The notes: generated by a model not told the origin, from the letters alone. Positions 1-9,252 are shown, counted from the first letter of the stretch. The stretch: DNA of 64,000 bases from Rubrivivax sp. (GCA_016789865.1 JAEUPC010000069.1:16815-80814); one strand, 5' to 3'. Numbers and translations are program-made.

Positions 1-357
1 CTTGAGCGCATGGAGCTGATGGCCGCGGGCTGGATCGACGCCCACCCGGAGTACCACGGCGCCCTGGCCGACGAGGCCGCCGCCCTCCAGGCGGTCTTCA
101 CCGTCGAAGACGGCCGACCGAACCCGTTCCTCCACCTGTCGATGCACCTCACGGTCGAGGAACAGTGCAGCATCGACCAGCCCACCGGCATCCGCCAGGC
201 GGTGCAGGCGCTGGCCGCCCGCCGCGGCTCGCTTCACGACGCGCACCATGAGGTCATGGACTGCCTGGGCGAGATGATCTGGACCTCCCAGCGCAGCGGC
301 CGGCCGCCCGACGGGCTGGCCTACATCGACGCGGTGCGGCGCAGGGCGACGGCCTGA
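1..357 (+). CDS. DUF1841 family protein (5' end outside window)
   Basis: The reading frame is open to the first base of the window, so this is the C-terminal ~118 residues of a protein whose family is usually about 140-150 residues long. The internal ATG at position 10 is probably not the real start. The core NPFLHLSMHL, then EQ-S-DQP-GIR and the end LGEMIW-SQR-GRPPD match the DUF1841 family. That family is small, soluble, widespread in beta- and gammaproteobacteria and of unknown biochemical function. A His pair in the segment HDAHHEVMDCLG is visible. The family call is strong; no role can be given. The 287 bp after it, before the TRAP operon, holds no clear gene. Confidence 0.85.
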   Translation, partial: LERMELMAAGWIDAHPEYHGALADEAAALQAVFTVEDGRPNPFLHLSMHLTVEEQCSIDQPTGIRQAVQALAARRGSLHDAHHEVMDCLGEMIWTSQRSGRPPDGLAYIDAVRRRATA

Positions 358-635
358 GCCGCCACGGTTCGATTTCAGGCCGGCTTCAGGTCGGGATCGG
401 GGCCTGCGTCAGGGTGCACATCGGGGCCGGCGCTCCCCCGGCGGCGCCGCCCAGGCCGCAGCGCGGCGAGAACCCGAGGCGCCCCCGGGCAGCGCTGGAG
501 TCCGCTCGGGTTGCGGCGGCGATCGGTGCATTCCCTGATCGGACCGGGCGCCGGACGCCACGTGCCGCCGCACACAATCCCGCCGTCTCGACTGCGGGCC
601 GTGCGCGACTGCCTGCACGCCCCGCCGACCCAGAT

Positions 636-639
636 GGAG
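636..639 (+). promoter_or_regulatory. Ribosome binding site that sets the TRAP small-permease start
   Basis: GGAG lies five bases upstream of the GTG at 645. The frame stays open much further upstream, back to an ATG at 414, but the added residues are Arg/Pro/Ala-rich and unlike any TRAP subunit. The GTG with this site gives a protein of normal length that begins just before the first membrane segment. Confidence 0.6.
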
Positions 640-644
640 CCCCC

Positions 645-1292
645 GTGACCGCCCTGCTCAAACTCTCGGGCCTGATCGACAGGATCAACCTGCTGCTTGG
701 CAAGATCATCATGTGGCTGGTGCTGGCCGCAGTGGTCATCTCGGCCGGCAACGCCATCCTGCGCAAGGCCTTCAACATCGGCAGCAATGCCTGGCTCGAG
801 ATCCAGTGGTATCTCTTCGCCGGCGTGTTCATGCTCGGCGTGGGCTACGTGATGCTCAAGAACGGCCACGTGCGCATCGACTTCATCGCCAGCAAGCTCA
901 GCAAGCGCACTAACGCCCTCATCGACGCCATCGGCATCGTCGTCTTCACGATCCCGCTGGCACTCATCATGATCGGCCTGGGTTGGCCGCTGTTCGAACG
1001 CGCCTGGACCAGCGGCGAGATGAGCCAGAACGCCGGCGGCCTGATCCGCTGGCCGGTGCTGATGCTGCTTCCGCTGGGCTTCGGCGTGCTGCTCATCCAG
1101 GCGGTCTCCGAGCTCATCAAGCGCATCGCCTTCCTGCGCGGCGCGCTGCCCGAACCCTTCACGAACTTCGACGAGAAGAGCGAGGAGGAGATGATCGCCG
1201 AGGCGCTGGCCGAAGAAGCCGCCAAGCGCGAGCAGGCCCTCGCGGCGGCAGCAGCCGCTGCCGCTGCCACTGCCACCGAGAGGGCCCGCTGA
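645..1292 (+). CDS. TRAP transporter small permease (DctQ family)
   Basis: This 215-residue integral membrane protein is the small permease of a tripartite ATP-independent periplasmic transporter, which imports organic acids using an ion gradient. Four hydrophobic segments are visible at about residues 20-38, 51-70, 90-112 and 131-150. The segment W-EIQWYLFAGVFMLG is typical of DctQ proteins. The C-terminal ~50 residues form an unusual tail: an acidic stretch EKSEEEM, then a run of nine alanines, which is not part of the membrane domain. The stop is separated by one base from the ATG of the large permease, so the two are almost certainly translated together. GTG was chosen as start because of the GGAG at 636-639. 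Confidence 0.9.
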   Translation: MTALLKLSGLIDRINLLLGKIIMWLVLAAVVISAGNAILRKAFNIGSNAWLEIQWYLFAGVFMLGVGYVMLKNGHVRIDFIASKLSKRTNALIDAIGIVVFTIPLALIMIGLGWPLFERAWTSGEMSQNAGGLIRWPVLMLLPLGFGVLLIQAVSELIKRIAFLRGALPEPFTNFDEKSEEEMIAEALAEEAAKREQALAAAAAAAAATATERAR

Positions 1293-1293
1293 C

Positions 1294-3105
1294 ATGACCG
1301 CCTTCATCGCCCAGAACTTCGTGCCGCTGCTGTTCTGCGGCCTGCTGTTCTTCCTGCTCACTGGCATCCCGGTGGCCTTCGGGCTGGTGGCCACCGGCCT
1401 GCTGTTCGGCTTCATCGGCATGGAGGTGAAGCTGTTCCCGCCCACGCTCTTTCAGGCGCTGCCGCTGCGCGTGTTCAACATCATGAGCAACGACACGTTG
1501 CTCGCGATCCCGTTCTTCACCTTCATGGGCATCATCCTCGAGCGCAGCGGCATGGCCGAAGACCTGCTGGAGACGGTGGGCCAGGTGTTCGGCCCGGCGC
1601 GCGGGGGCCTGGCGATCGCCGTCATCCTGGTCGGCGCGCTGCTCGCGGCCACCACCGGCGTCGTCGCCGCGGCGGTCATCTCGATGGGCCTGATCTCGCT
1701 GCCCATCATGCTGCGCTACGGCTACAACCGCACCATCGCCACCGGCACCATCACCGCCAGCGGCACGCTGGCGCAGGCCATTCCGCCCTCGCTGGTGTTG
1801 ATCGTGCTGGCCGACCAGATGGGCCGCTCGGTGGGCGACATGTACGCCGGCGCGCTGATCCCGGGCCTGCTGCTGGTGGGCCTGTACGTGCTGTTCGTGG
1901 TGGTCGTTGCAGTGGTACGCCCGGCCTGGGTGCCGGCCCTGCCGCAGGAAGCGCGCATCTACCGCGAGCCCAGCGGCGCCAGCGGCCACCGCTCGCTGAT
2001 CGCGCTGCTCGTCATCTGCGGCGTGGCCGGCTGGGCCTGGACCAAGGTGCACCACGGCTTCATGGTGTGGGCCACCGGCCGCGCCACGCCGTCGCCGGGC
2101 GACGAGGTCTTCATCCTGGCGATGACAGTGGCCTCGCTGCTGGCGCTGGCGCTGGCCATCGTCAACCGCGTCACCAGGATGGGCCTGTTGTCGCGCCTCG
2201 CGGAGCAGGTGACCTTCGTGTTGATCCCGCCGCTGGTGCTGATCTTCCTCGTGCTGGGCACCATCTTCCTCGGCGTGGCCACCCCCACCGAGGGCGGCGC
2301 GATGGGCGCGATGGGCGCGCTGATCATGGCCTTCGCGCGCCGCAAGCTGAGCCTGAAACTGATGCGCCAGGCGCTGGACAGCACGGCGCGGCTGGCGACC
2401 TTCGTGCTCTTCATCTTGGTGGGCAGCACGGTCTTCAGCTTCACCTTCAACGCCGCCGATGGCCACGTCTGGGTGGAGCACCTGTTCACCGGCCTGCCCG
2501 GCGGCGCTCTGGGTTTCCTGATCGTGGTGAACATCCTGGTGTTCATCCTCGGCTGCTTCATCGACTTCTTCGAGATCGCCTTCATCGTCATCCCGATGCT
2601 GGCGCCGGTGGCCGAGAAGCTGCTGCCCACGCTGCTGCCGGGCGTGCCGGTGGACGCGGTGATGATCTGGTTCGGCGTGCTCATCGCGATGAACATGCAG
2701 ACCTCGTTCCTCACCCCGCCTTTCGGCTTCGCGCTGTTCTACCTGCGCAGCGTGGCCGCCAAGACCGACTACAAGGACCGCGTCACCGGCCAGACCATCC
2801 CGGCGGTGACCACCGGCCAGATCTACAAGGGCTCCATCGCCTTCATCGTGCTGCAGGTCATCATGGTGGCGGCCATCATCGCGTTCCCCAAGCTCGTCAT
2901 CGACGGCATCGACGACGGGCCGAAGATCGACGCCGACAAGGCGCTGCAGGAGATGGTCAAGCCCGAGCGGCCACCGCTGGAGGCCCCGACGATGCCCGGC
3001 CCCGCCGGCGCGGATGCCGAGCCCGGGAAGGAAGACCCGAACAAGGCCATCCTCGACGCGCTGAAGCGCGAGGCCGATGCCGCCTCGGCGGCCGGCAAGA
3101 AGTAG
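1294..3105 (+). CDS. TRAP transporter large permease (DctM family)
   Basis: This is the 603-residue transport channel subunit of the TRAP system. The N-terminal half has the DctM pattern GIPVAFGLVATGLLFG, then TLLAIPFFTFMG and the loop GALLAATTGVVAAAV. About a dozen hydrophobic segments are spread through the protein. It is longer than the ~425-residue minimal DctM because of an extra segment at about residues 190-310 and a polar C-terminal tail of some 60 residues rich in Pro, Asp, Glu and Lys. Long versions of this kind are usual in the branch that pairs with TakP-like binding proteins, which fits the neighbour at 3302-4381. Only one base separates it from the small permease. Substrate is not determined by this subunit. 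Confidence 0.93.
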   Translation: MTAFIAQNFVPLLFCGLLFFLLTGIPVAFGLVATGLLFGFIGMEVKLFPPTLFQALPLRVFNIMSNDTLLAIPFFTFMGIILERSGMAEDLLETVGQVFGPARGGLAIAVILVGALLAATTGVVAAAVISMGLISLPIMLRYGYNRTIATGTITASGTLAQAIPPSLVLIVLADQMGRSVGDMYAGALIPGLLLVGLYVLFVVVVAVVRPAWVPALPQEARIYREPSGASGHRSLIALLVICGVAGWAWTKVHHGFMVWATGRATPSPGDEVFILAMTVASLLALALAIVNRVTRMGLLSRLAEQVTFVLIPPLVLIFLVLGTIFLGVATPTEGGAMGAMGALIMAFARRKLSLKLMRQALDSTARLATFVLFILVGSTVFSFTFNAADGHVWVEHLFTGLPGGALGFLIVVNILVFILGCFIDFFEIAFIVIPMLAPVAEKLLPTLLPGVPVDAVMIWFGVLIAMNMQTSFLTPPFGFALFYLRSVAAKTDYKDRVTGQTIPAVTTGQIYKGSIAFIVLQVIMVAAIIAFPKLVIDGIDDGPKIDADKALQEMVKPERPPLEAPTMPGPAGADAEPGKEDPNKAILDALKREADAASAAGKK

Positions 3106-3230
3106 GGAGCGCCGCGCCGCGGGGCCGGGTGCCCCGGGGCGAGCGGACGGACAGCGCCGCGAAACCCCTGCGCATCGCGGCTGAGCACATCGCCGCCGAA
3201 CGCACCGCCACCCGCACCGCAGACCGCCAA

Positions 3231-3261
3231 GAAAAAAAGGCCCCGCAGCGCGGGGCCCTTT
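3231..3261. terminator. Bidirectional intrinsic terminator between converging TRAP genes
   Basis: A perfect 8-bp stem (GGCCCCGC at 3239-3246, GCGGGGCC at 3250-3257) with a three-base loop is preceded by seven A residues and followed by CTTT. The A-tract makes it a good terminator on the minus strand for the binding-protein gene. The shorter T-tract can serve the permease operon coming from the plus strand. Confidence 0.75.
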
Positions 3262-3301
3262 GCCTATTGCCGGTTTGCCCGTTGCAAGGCGCGGGCAGGT
3301 C

Positions 3302-4381
3302 CTACAGCCGCTGGCGCTGCATGAAGTCGTCGAACGTCGCCTCGGTGTAGCGGAACCACAGGTTGGCGTCGCGGCGGAAGGCCGAGTAGTCGTCGTACAC
3401 CTTCTTCCACGCCGCGTTCTTGGCGCTGATCTCGCTGTACAGCGCCATCGCCTCCTTGAAGGCGGCATCCATCAGGTCCTTCGGGAACGGGAACAGCTTG
3501 GCGCCGGCACCGACCAGCTGCTTCAGCGACTGCGCGTTCTTGCCGTCGTACTTGCCCATCATGTCGAGCCAGCAGTAGCCGCAGGCAGCCTCGATCATGG
3601 CCTTGTACTCGCCCGACAGGCTGTCCCATGCCTTGCTGTTGATGTGCAGCTCCAGGCCCGGACCGCCTTCCCACCAGCCGGGGTAGGCGTAGAACGGCGC
3701 CACCTTGTAGAAGCCCAGCTTCTGGTCGTCGTAGGGGCCCACCCACTCCGCCGCGTCGATGGTGCCCTTTTCCAACGCCTGGTAGATCTCGCCGCCGGGG
3801 ATGTTCTGCGGCACGCCGCCGATGCGCTCGACCACCTTGCCGCCGAAGCCGCCGACGCGGAACTTCGTGCCCTTGAAATCGGCCAGGCTCTTGATTTCCT
3901 TGCGGAACCAGCCGCCCATCTGGGCGCCGGTGTTGCCCATCGGGAAGTTGACGATGTTGTAGCCGCGATAGAACTCGCGCATCAGCTTCAGGCCGTTGCC
4001 TTCGTAGTACCAAGCGGCCATCTGGCGCGCGTTCAGGCCGAAGGGGATGGCGCAGCTCAGCGCGAACGTCTCGTCCTTGCCGAAGTAGTAGTACGGGGCG
4101 GTGTTGGCCATTTCCACCGTGCCGTCCTTCACCGCATCGATGGTGCCGAACGCCGGCACCAGTTCACCCGGCGGGTGCGTGGTGATGGTGAACTTGCCGC
4201 CGCTCATCTCCTTCATCTTCTGCGCGAAGATGTCGTTCACGCCGAACAGTGTGTCCAGGCTCTTCGGAAAGCTCGAGGTCAGGCGCCAGCGAAGCGCAGC
4301 CTGCGCATGCACGGCCGGCGCGATGCCGGCAGCCAGCACGCCGGCAATGCCTGCGCCCTGGACGAAGGAACGACGTTCCAT
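3302..4381 (-). CDS. TRAP transporter substrate-binding protein, TakP-like (DctP family)
   Basis: This 359-residue periplasmic protein captures the substrate for the TRAP permease. The N-terminus MERRSFVQGAGIAG has a twin-arginine motif followed by a hydrophobic stretch ending AVHAQ, so export by the Tat pathway is likely. The motifs FRVGGFGGKVVERIGG, PGGEIYQALEKGTIDA, EWVGPYDD and YPGWWEGG are those of the TakP branch, whose studied members bind 2-oxo acids with a sodium ion. A monocarboxylate or 2-oxo acid substrate is therefore an inference. The gene converges on the two permease genes instead of preceding them, with a shared terminator in between. That is less common than the dctPQM order. 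Confidence 0.9.
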   Translation of the reverse strand: MERRSFVQGAGIAGVLAAGIAPAVHAQAALRWRLTSSFPKSLDTLFGVNDIFAQKMKEMSGGKFTITTHPPGELVPAFGTIDAVKDGTVEMANTAPYYYFGKDETFALSCAIPFGLNARQMAAWYYEGNGLKLMREFYRGYNIVNFPMGNTGAQMGGWFRKEIKSLADFKGTKFRVGGFGGKVVERIGGVPQNIPGGEIYQALEKGTIDAAEWVGPYDDQKLGFYKVAPFYAYPGWWEGGPGLELHINSKAWDSLSGEYKAMIEAACGYCWLDMMGKYDGKNAQSLKQLVGAGAKLFPFPKDLMDAAFKEAMALYSEISAKNAAWKKVYDDYSAFRRDANLWFRYTEATFDDFMQRQRL

Positions 4382-4602
4382 GGTGTTTCTCCTGTGGGAA
4401 ACCGGGTTGAGACGAGGCGCGGCGGCCGCCTGAGGGCAGCCCCGATACCCAGAACGCGGGAAATTCTAGGTACCGCCTACGGGCCTTCCCGGAGGGGTTT
4501 TCCCGCTCGAAAGAGCCCTTGGCGCAAGGGGTCTGCACCGTCTTGCACCGCGACTCCGCCCGCAGCGCGCCACCCCGCTGGGGCCGGGCCTCCGCGCCGG
4601 CT

Positions 4603-6003
4603 TCAGGCGCCCGCCAGCTTCATGCGCGCCACCAGCACCGAGCCCAGCGTCTTGCTGCCCTGCTGGTAGCGGTCGGCGCCCACGGCGACGATCTCGCGCA
4701 GCATGTCCTTCAGGTTGCCGGCGATGGTCACCTCATGCACCGGGTGCTGGATGCGGCCGCCCTCCACCCAGTAACCGGCCGCGCCACGCGAGTAGTCACC
4801 GGTGACCATGTTCACGCCCTGGCCCATGAGTTCGGTGACGAACAAGCCGCGGTGCAGCTTGCGCAACATGGCCGGCAGGTCGTCGCCCGGCTGCGTGAGG
4901 CGGCTGGTCAGCGCGAGGTTCTGCGAGCCCCCGGCGTGCCCCGTGGTACGCATGCCGAGCTTGCGCGCCGAGTAGCTGCTGAGGAAGTAGCCTTGCACCA
5001 CGCCGGCGGCCACCACGCGGCGCGCGCGGGTGCGCACGCCTTCGTCGTCGAACGGCGCGCTGCCCTTGCCCTTGGGCGCATGCGGGTCCTCGTCGAGGTC
5101 GAGGTGATCGGCCAACGCCTGCGTGCCCAGCGCATCGGGCAGGAAGCTCGCCTTGCGGTACAGCGCGCCGCCGGACACGGCCCCCACGAAGCTGCCGATC
5201 AGCCCGGCGGCCACCGGCGCTTCGAACAGGACCGGCACCTCGCCGGTGGGCACGCGCCGCGAGCCCAGCCGGGCCAGCGCCCGCTCGGCGGCATAGCGGC
5301 CCACGGCCTCGGCGCTGGCCAGCTCGGTGGCGTCGCGCATGCTCGTGTACCAGGCGTCGCGCTGCATGTCCTGCTCGCGGCCGCCGCGGCGCCTGGGCCG
5401 CGAGGCGATCGGCGCGACCGACAGGTAGTGCCGCGAACTGGCATAGCCGCCGCGAAAGCCCCGCGTGTTGCCGGCCCAGAAGTGCGCTTGCTGTGCCGAG
5501 ACGCCGGCGCCTTCGCTGTTGGTGATGAGCGCGCTGGTGGCCAGAGCAGCGTCTTCGCAGCGATGGGCGATGGCGGCAGCCGCCTCGGCGTCGATGGCCC
5601 AGGGGTGGAAGAGGTCGAGGTCACGCGCCGCTTCGGCCGCACTGGCCAGGTCGTCGGCTTCGGGCAGGCCGGCGGCCGGGTCATCGGCCGTGAAGCGCGC
5701 AATGTCGTAGGCCGCCTGCACCGTCTGCCGGATGGCCGCGGCGGAGAAGTCGGAGGTGCTGGCGTTGCCGCGCCGCTGGCCGAGGTAGACGCTGACGCCC
5801 AGCGACTTGTCGCGGTTGCGCTCGACGTTTTCCAGCTCGCCCTTGCGCACCGAGACGCTCAGCCCCATGCCCTCGCTCACCTCGGCGCCGGCATCGCTGG
5901 CGCCCAGCCGCCTGGCCTGCGCCAAGGTGTCATCGACGATCTGGCGGAACTGGTCCTGCGAGAAGGCAAAGCCGTGGGTCGCTTCGCGCGGCGGTGTGCT
6001 CAT
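4603..6003 (-). CDS. pmbA: Metalloprotease-related protein PmbA (TldE)
   Basis: This protein of 466 residues belongs to the TldD/PmbA family. The TldD-PmbA heterodimer is a cytoplasmic protease that degrades unfolded peptides and matures certain peptide antibiotics. PmbA is the subunit without the HExxxH metal site, and I see no such site here. Supporting motifs are YDIARFTADDPAAGLPE, the segment GYFLSSYSARKLGM followed by TTGHAGGSQNL, and the C-terminal NLKDML. The start is taken at MSTPPREATHGF because an upstream ATG at 6120 adds 39 Arg/Pro-rich residues absent from the family. It is divergent from yjgA, an arrangement common in Burkholderiales. tldD is not in the window. Confidence 0.93.
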   Translation of the reverse strand: MSTPPREATHGFAFSQDQFRQIVDDTLAQARRLGASDAGAEVSEGMGLSVSVRKGELENVERNRDKSLGVSVYLGQRRGNASTSDFSAAAIRQTVQAAYDIARFTADDPAAGLPEADDLASAAEAARDLDLFHPWAIDAEAAAAIAHRCEDAALATSALITNSEGAGVSAQQAHFWAGNTRGFRGGYASSRHYLSVAPIASRPRRRGGREQDMQRDAWYTSMRDATELASAEAVGRYAAERALARLGSRRVPTGEVPVLFEAPVAAGLIGSFVGAVSGGALYRKASFLPDALGTQALADHLDLDEDPHAPKGKGSAPFDDEGVRTRARRVVAAGVVQGYFLSSYSARKLGMRTTGHAGGSQNLALTSRLTQPGDDLPAMLRKLHRGLFVTELMGQGVNMVTGDYSRGAAGYWVEGGRIQHPVHEVTIAGNLKDMLREIVAVGADRYQQGSKTLGSVLVARMKLAGA

Positions 6004-6121
6004 CGAGGGGGCTCGTCGAAGGGGGCGCCGCCTGCGCGAGCAGGGTGCCGGGAAGGGGACCGCGGGCGCCGCCGGCACACGGCCGCGGTGCCCGCGACGG
6101 GTGACGCATCGAGGTCGCAAC

Positions 6122-6128
6122 TATCATA
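6122..6128. promoter_or_regulatory. Possible -10 elements for pmbA and yjgA (divergent)
   Basis: The heptamer TATCATA reads TATCAT on the plus strand toward yjgA and TATGAT on the minus strand toward pmbA. It is one of the few AT-rich spots in the 184-bp divergent region. Both hexamers are close to the sigma-70 -10 consensus. No convincing -35 box is visible, so this is only a candidate. Confidence 0.3.
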
Positions 6129-6187
6129 CCCAGGCATTGCCTTGCCCCGCAGCAGGCGCCTTCGCCCGCCCGCGCCTTCTTCCCACC

Positions 6188-6745
6188 ATGAACCGACGCG
6201 CCGCGCCGCATCGCGGCCTCGATGTCCACTACGGCGAGCCTGAGGCCGCCGACACCGACGACCGCCCGAGCAAGACCCGCCTGAAGCGCGAGTCCGAGTC
6301 GCTGCAGCGCCTGGGCGCCGAACTCGCCGCGCTGCCCGAAGACCGGTTGGCGGCCATGCCGATGCCCGAGCGGCTGCGCGAGGCGATCGACGAGTACCGC
6401 CGCACGCGTTCGCACGAGGGCCGGCGGCGCCAGATGCAGTTCGTCGGCAAGCTGATGCGCAGCGCCGACGAACCCGCACTGCGCGAAGCGGTGGCTGCCG
6501 CCAAGCTCGGCTCGGCGCGCCAGACGCTGGCGCTGCACGAGGCCGAGCGCTGGCGCGCCGAATTCATCGCCGGCGACGACGCGCTCACGCGCTGGGCCGC
6601 GCAGTTCCCGCAAGCCGACCTGCAGCAGTTGCGCAGCCTGGTGCGCGCCGCGCGCCGCGACGCCGCCGGCCTGGCCGCCGAGGCGCGGCAGCCGCGCAGC
6701 CACCGCGAGCTCTTCCAGTTCATCAAGCCCTGGATCACGACATGA
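6188..6745 (+). CDS. yjgA: Ribosome biogenesis factor YjgA (DUF615)
   Basis: This 185-residue basic helical protein is the YjgA/Darp ribosome-associated factor, which binds late 50S assembly intermediates. The family signature is clear: KTRLKRESESLQRLG near residue 30, then LREAIDEYRR, RRRQMQFVGKLMR and the C-terminal RELFQFIKPWI. The start ATG is the first in the conserved part. The frame runs open further upstream through pmbA's promoter region but without similarity. The stop codon overlaps the mog ATG (ATGA), so the two genes are translationally coupled, and pmbA lies divergently upstream. Confidence 0.93.
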   Translation: MNRRAAPHRGLDVHYGEPEAADTDDRPSKTRLKRESESLQRLGAELAALPEDRLAAMPMPERLREAIDEYRRTRSHEGRRRQMQFVGKLMRSADEPALREAVAAAKLGSARQTLALHEAERWRAEFIAGDDALTRWAAQFPQADLQQLRSLVRAARRDAAGLAAEARQPRSHRELFQFIKPWITT

Positions 6746-7344
6746 CCGAACCGGCCCCCGCTTTGGACCCCGTGCGCATCGGCGTCGTCTCGGTGAGCGA
6801 CCGCGCCAGCACCGGCGTCTACGAGGACAAGGGCATCCCGGCGCTGAAGGACTGGCTGGCGCGCGCGGTGAAGAACCCGCTCACCTGGGAAGCGCGCCTC
6901 ATCCCCGACGAGGCCGAGCGCATCAGCGCCGCGCTCGTCGAGCTGTGCGAGGGCGCGCGCTGCGACCTCGTGTTCACCACCGGCGGCACGGGCCCCGCGC
7001 CGCGCGACGTGACGCCCGAGGCCACGCTGGCCATCGCGCACAAGGTGATGCCCGGCTTCGGCGAGCAGATGCGGCAGATCAGCCTGGCCTTCGTGCCCAC
7101 CGCCATCCTGTCGCGCCAGGTGGCGGTGATCCGCGGCAAGACGCTGGTCATCAACCTGCCCGGGCAACCGAAGTCGATCGCCGAGACGCTGGAGGGCCTG
7201 CCGAAGAACACGCCGCCGGTGCACGGCATCTTCGCCGCGGTGCCGTACTGCATCGACCTGATCGGCGGGCCCTACTTGGAGACGCACGACGAGGTGTGCA
7301 AGGCGTTCCGGCCGAAGTCGGCGCAGCGGCCTGCCCGCACCTAA
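6742..7344 (+). CDS. mog: Molybdopterin adenylyltransferase Mog
   Basis: This 200-residue MoaB/Mog-family enzyme adenylates molybdopterin before molybdate insertion. The family motifs are present in order: GVVSVSDRAS near the N-terminus, the nucleotide/pterin loop TTGGTGPAPRDVTPEAT at about residue 75, and NLPGQPKSIAETL near residue 137. The C-terminal region IDLIGGPYLET is typical of Mog rather than MoaB. The gene overlaps the end of yjgA by four bases. No other molybdopterin gene is in the window, although a ModA-like binding protein occurs at 16115-16879. Confidence 0.94.
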   Translation: MTEPAPALDPVRIGVVSVSDRASTGVYEDKGIPALKDWLARAVKNPLTWEARLIPDEAERISAALVELCEGARCDLVFTTGGTGPAPRDVTPEATLAIAHKVMPGFGEQMRQISLAFVPTAILSRQVAVIRGKTLVINLPGQPKSIAETLEGLPKNTPPVHGIFAAVPYCIDLIGGPYLETHDEVCKAFRPKSAQRPART

Positions 7345-7422
7345 GCGGCCGGGCCGGGCGCGCGGGAAGGCGGGCAGCGCGCGCCGGGGGTGCCGCGCCT
7401 GCGCATCACCCTCGCACGGCTG

Positions 7423-8205
7423 CTACTTGACCAGCCGGCTCAGCCGCTCGGCGTCGAAGTGCTCCTCGGTCTGCGCCTCCTGCGGCACGCAGTCGCCCAG
7501 CGGCAGCTCGCGCGAACGCGCCGAGAGCTTCTCGATCGCCTGCCACAGCAGCGCAATCTGGTGCTCGTGGCCCGCCGCGTTGTCGATCAGCCCCTTCATC
7601 GCCAGCGCCACCGGGTCGTCGCCGATGGTCACGCCGTAGGCCGAGAAGCCCAGCTTGGCGGCCAGCTCCTCGCGTTGCGCGTCGGCGCTCTTTTGCAGGA
7701 TGCGCGCCGGGATGCCCACCGCGGTGGCGCCCGCCGGCACCGGCTGCAGCAGCACCGCGTTGCTGCCCACGCGGGCGCCGTCGCCCACCGTGAAGCCGCC
7801 CAGCACCTTGGCGCCGGCGCTGACGATCACGCCGCGGCCGAGCGTCGGGTGCCGCTTGGCCCCCTTGGCAAGCGAGGTGCCGCCCAGCGTGACGCCCTGG
7901 TAGATGGTGCACTCGTCGCCGACCTCGGCCGTCTCGCCGATCACCACGCCCATGCCGTGGTCGATGAAGACGCGCCGGCCAAGGGTGGCGCCAGGGTGGA
8001 TTTCGATGCCGGTGAACCAGCGCGCCAGGTGCGAGATGAAGCGCCCGAGCCAGCGCAGCCCGGCCACCCAGCAGGCATGGGCCCAGCGGTGCATGACCAG
8101 CGCGTGCAGACCGGGATAGCAGGTCAGCACCTCGAACGTGGAGCGCGCCGCCGGGTCGCGCTCGCGGATGCAGGCGATGTCTTCGCGCAGGCGTTCGAAC
8201 CACAT
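7423..8205 (-). CDS. cysE: Serine O-acetyltransferase CysE
   Basis: This 260-residue enzyme acetylates L-serine, the first step of cysteine synthesis. The N-terminal helical domain ([20 protein letters not shown], then HRWAHACW) precedes a left-handed beta-helix of hexapeptide repeats with the catalytic regions GIEIHPGA and [18 protein letters not shown], and later [23 protein letters not shown]. The C-terminal ~80 residues extend beyond the beta-helix and are helical. The gene is 27 bp downstream of trmJ on the same strand, so the two probably form an operon. Confidence 0.95.
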   Translation of the reverse strand: MWFERLREDIACIRERDPAARSTFEVLTCYPGLHALVMHRWAHACWVAGLRWLGRFISHLARWFTGIEIHPGATLGRRVFIDHGMGVVIGETAEVGDECTIYQGVTLGGTSLAKGAKRHPTLGRGVIVSAGAKVLGGFTVGDGARVGSNAVLLQPVPAGATAVGIPARILQKSADAQREELAAKLGFSAYGVTIGDDPVALAMKGLIDNAAGHEHQIALLWQAIEKLSARSRELPLGDCVPQEAQTEEHFDAERLSRLVK

Positions 8206-8232
8206 GGTGCGGCCAGTGTAGCGGCGGGCTGC

Positions 8233-9252
8233 TCAACCCTGCTTGCGCGTCGGAGCAGCCGCTGGGGCCGGCTCGCCCGGCTGGGCCGGTCGAGCCGGTG
8301 GCGGCGCGGCGTCGGCCGTTCCGACCCCGGCCGCCACCGGCGCATTCGCGGTGGGCCACGCGACCTGTGCACCCTGTGCACCCTGTGCACCCTGTGCACC
8401 CTGTGCACCCTGTGCACCCTGCGCACCCTGTGCACCGTGTGCACCCTGCGCACCCTGCGCACCCTGTGCACCGTGTGCACCCTGCGCACCCTGCGCACCC
8501 TGCGCGGCCTGTGCGGCCGCGCGGGCGATGCCGCGCAGGATGTGCACCTCCTCCTCGGTGACCTGCGCCCGGTTGAGCAGCTGGTTCAGCCGCGGCAGCA
8601 GCTTCTTCGGCGCCGCTGGGTCGAGAAAGCCGATCTGCACAAGCGTGCGCTGCCAGTGCTCCAGCAGACCCTGCACGGCCGCCGCGTCGGCCCAGCGCGC
8701 CGGGGCGGTCCGCGCCGTCACGTCGAAGCCGCCCAGCGCCTGGCGCCACTCGTAGGCGATCAGCTGCACCGCCTGCGCGAGATTGAGCGAGCCGTAGTCG
8801 GGGTGCGTGGGGATCGACAGGCAGGCATGGCAGCCATACACGTCGTCATTGGCCAGCCCGGTGCGCTCGGGGCCGAAGACGAAGGCCACGGCGTGCCCCG
8901 CCGCCGCCGCCCCGGGCAGGAAGTGCCGCGGCGCGTGCGTCGGCGGGCCGAAGTCGCGCGGCGTCATCGCCGTGGCGCAGACCAGCGTCGCGCCCTGCAG
9001 CGCCTGGGCCAGCGTGGCCACGCAACGCGCCGCGTCCAGCACGTCGGTGGCGCCGCTGGCCAGCGCGGCGGCCTCCGGCCCGCGGTGCAGGTCTTCGCGC
9101 CGGGGCCGCACCAGCACCAGCCGCCCGAAGCCCATCACCTTGATGGCGCGCGCCGCGGCGCCCACGTTGCCGGCGTGGCTGGGCTCGACGAGCACGAAGG
9201 TCGTCGGGTCGGCCGCCGGCGGCGCGCCGCCGTGCCCGGGGTGCTGGGTCAC
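8233..9252 (-). CDS. trmJ: tRNA 2'-O-methyltransferase TrmJ with a collagen-like C-terminal tract
   Basis: This 339-residue SPOUT-class enzyme methylates the 2'-OH of nucleotide 32 of tRNAs. The N-terminal domain shows [20 protein letters not shown], the knot motif [15 protein letters not shown], and [13 protein letters not shown]. The helical C-terminal extension includes [20 protein letters not shown]. Residues ~252-296 are then fifteen consecutive Gly-Ala-Gln or Gly-Ala-His triplets, a collagen-like run encoded by 9-bp tandem repeats, followed by a short Pro/Ala tail. The family normally ends near where this tract starts, so catalysis should not depend on it. The ATG at 9252 faces suhB across 152 bp. 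Confidence 0.92.
   Translation of the reverse strand: MTQHPGHGGAPPAADPTTFVLVEPSHAGNVGAAARAIKVMGFGRLVLVRPRREDLHRGPEAAALASGATDVLDAARCVATLAQALQGATLVCATAMTPRDFGPPTHAPRHFLPGAAAAGHAVAFVFGPERTGLANDDVYGCHACLSIPTHPDYGSLNLAQAVQLIAYEWRQALGGFDVTARTAPARWADAAAVQGLLEHWQRTLVQIGFLDPAAPKKLLPRLNQLLNRAQVTEEEVHILRGIARAAAQAAQGAQGAQGAHGAQGAQGAQGAHGAQGAQGAQGAQGAQGAQGAQGAQVAWPTANAPVAAGVGTADAAPPPARPAQPGEPAPAAAPTRKQG
8365..8499. repeat. Fifteen tandem 9-bp units inside trmJ
   Basis: The plus strand reads CTGTGCACC, CTGCGCACC or GTGTGCACC fifteen times without a break. The last nine units show a 36-bp higher-order period (CTGCGC, CTGTGC, GTGTGC, CTGCGC). A further two degenerate units follow at 8500-8517. The unit is in frame with trmJ and encodes Gly-Ala-Gln/His. 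Most units contain the palindrome GTGCAC. Confidence 0.97.

Noticed and set aside
7423-8205. cysE-trmJ order as part of an iron-sulphur cluster (isc) operon
   Set aside because: No iscR, iscS or related gene follows in the window.
8365-8517. Repeat tract considered as a CRISPR-like array
   Set aside because: Units are 9 bp with no spacers and are in frame inside trmJ.
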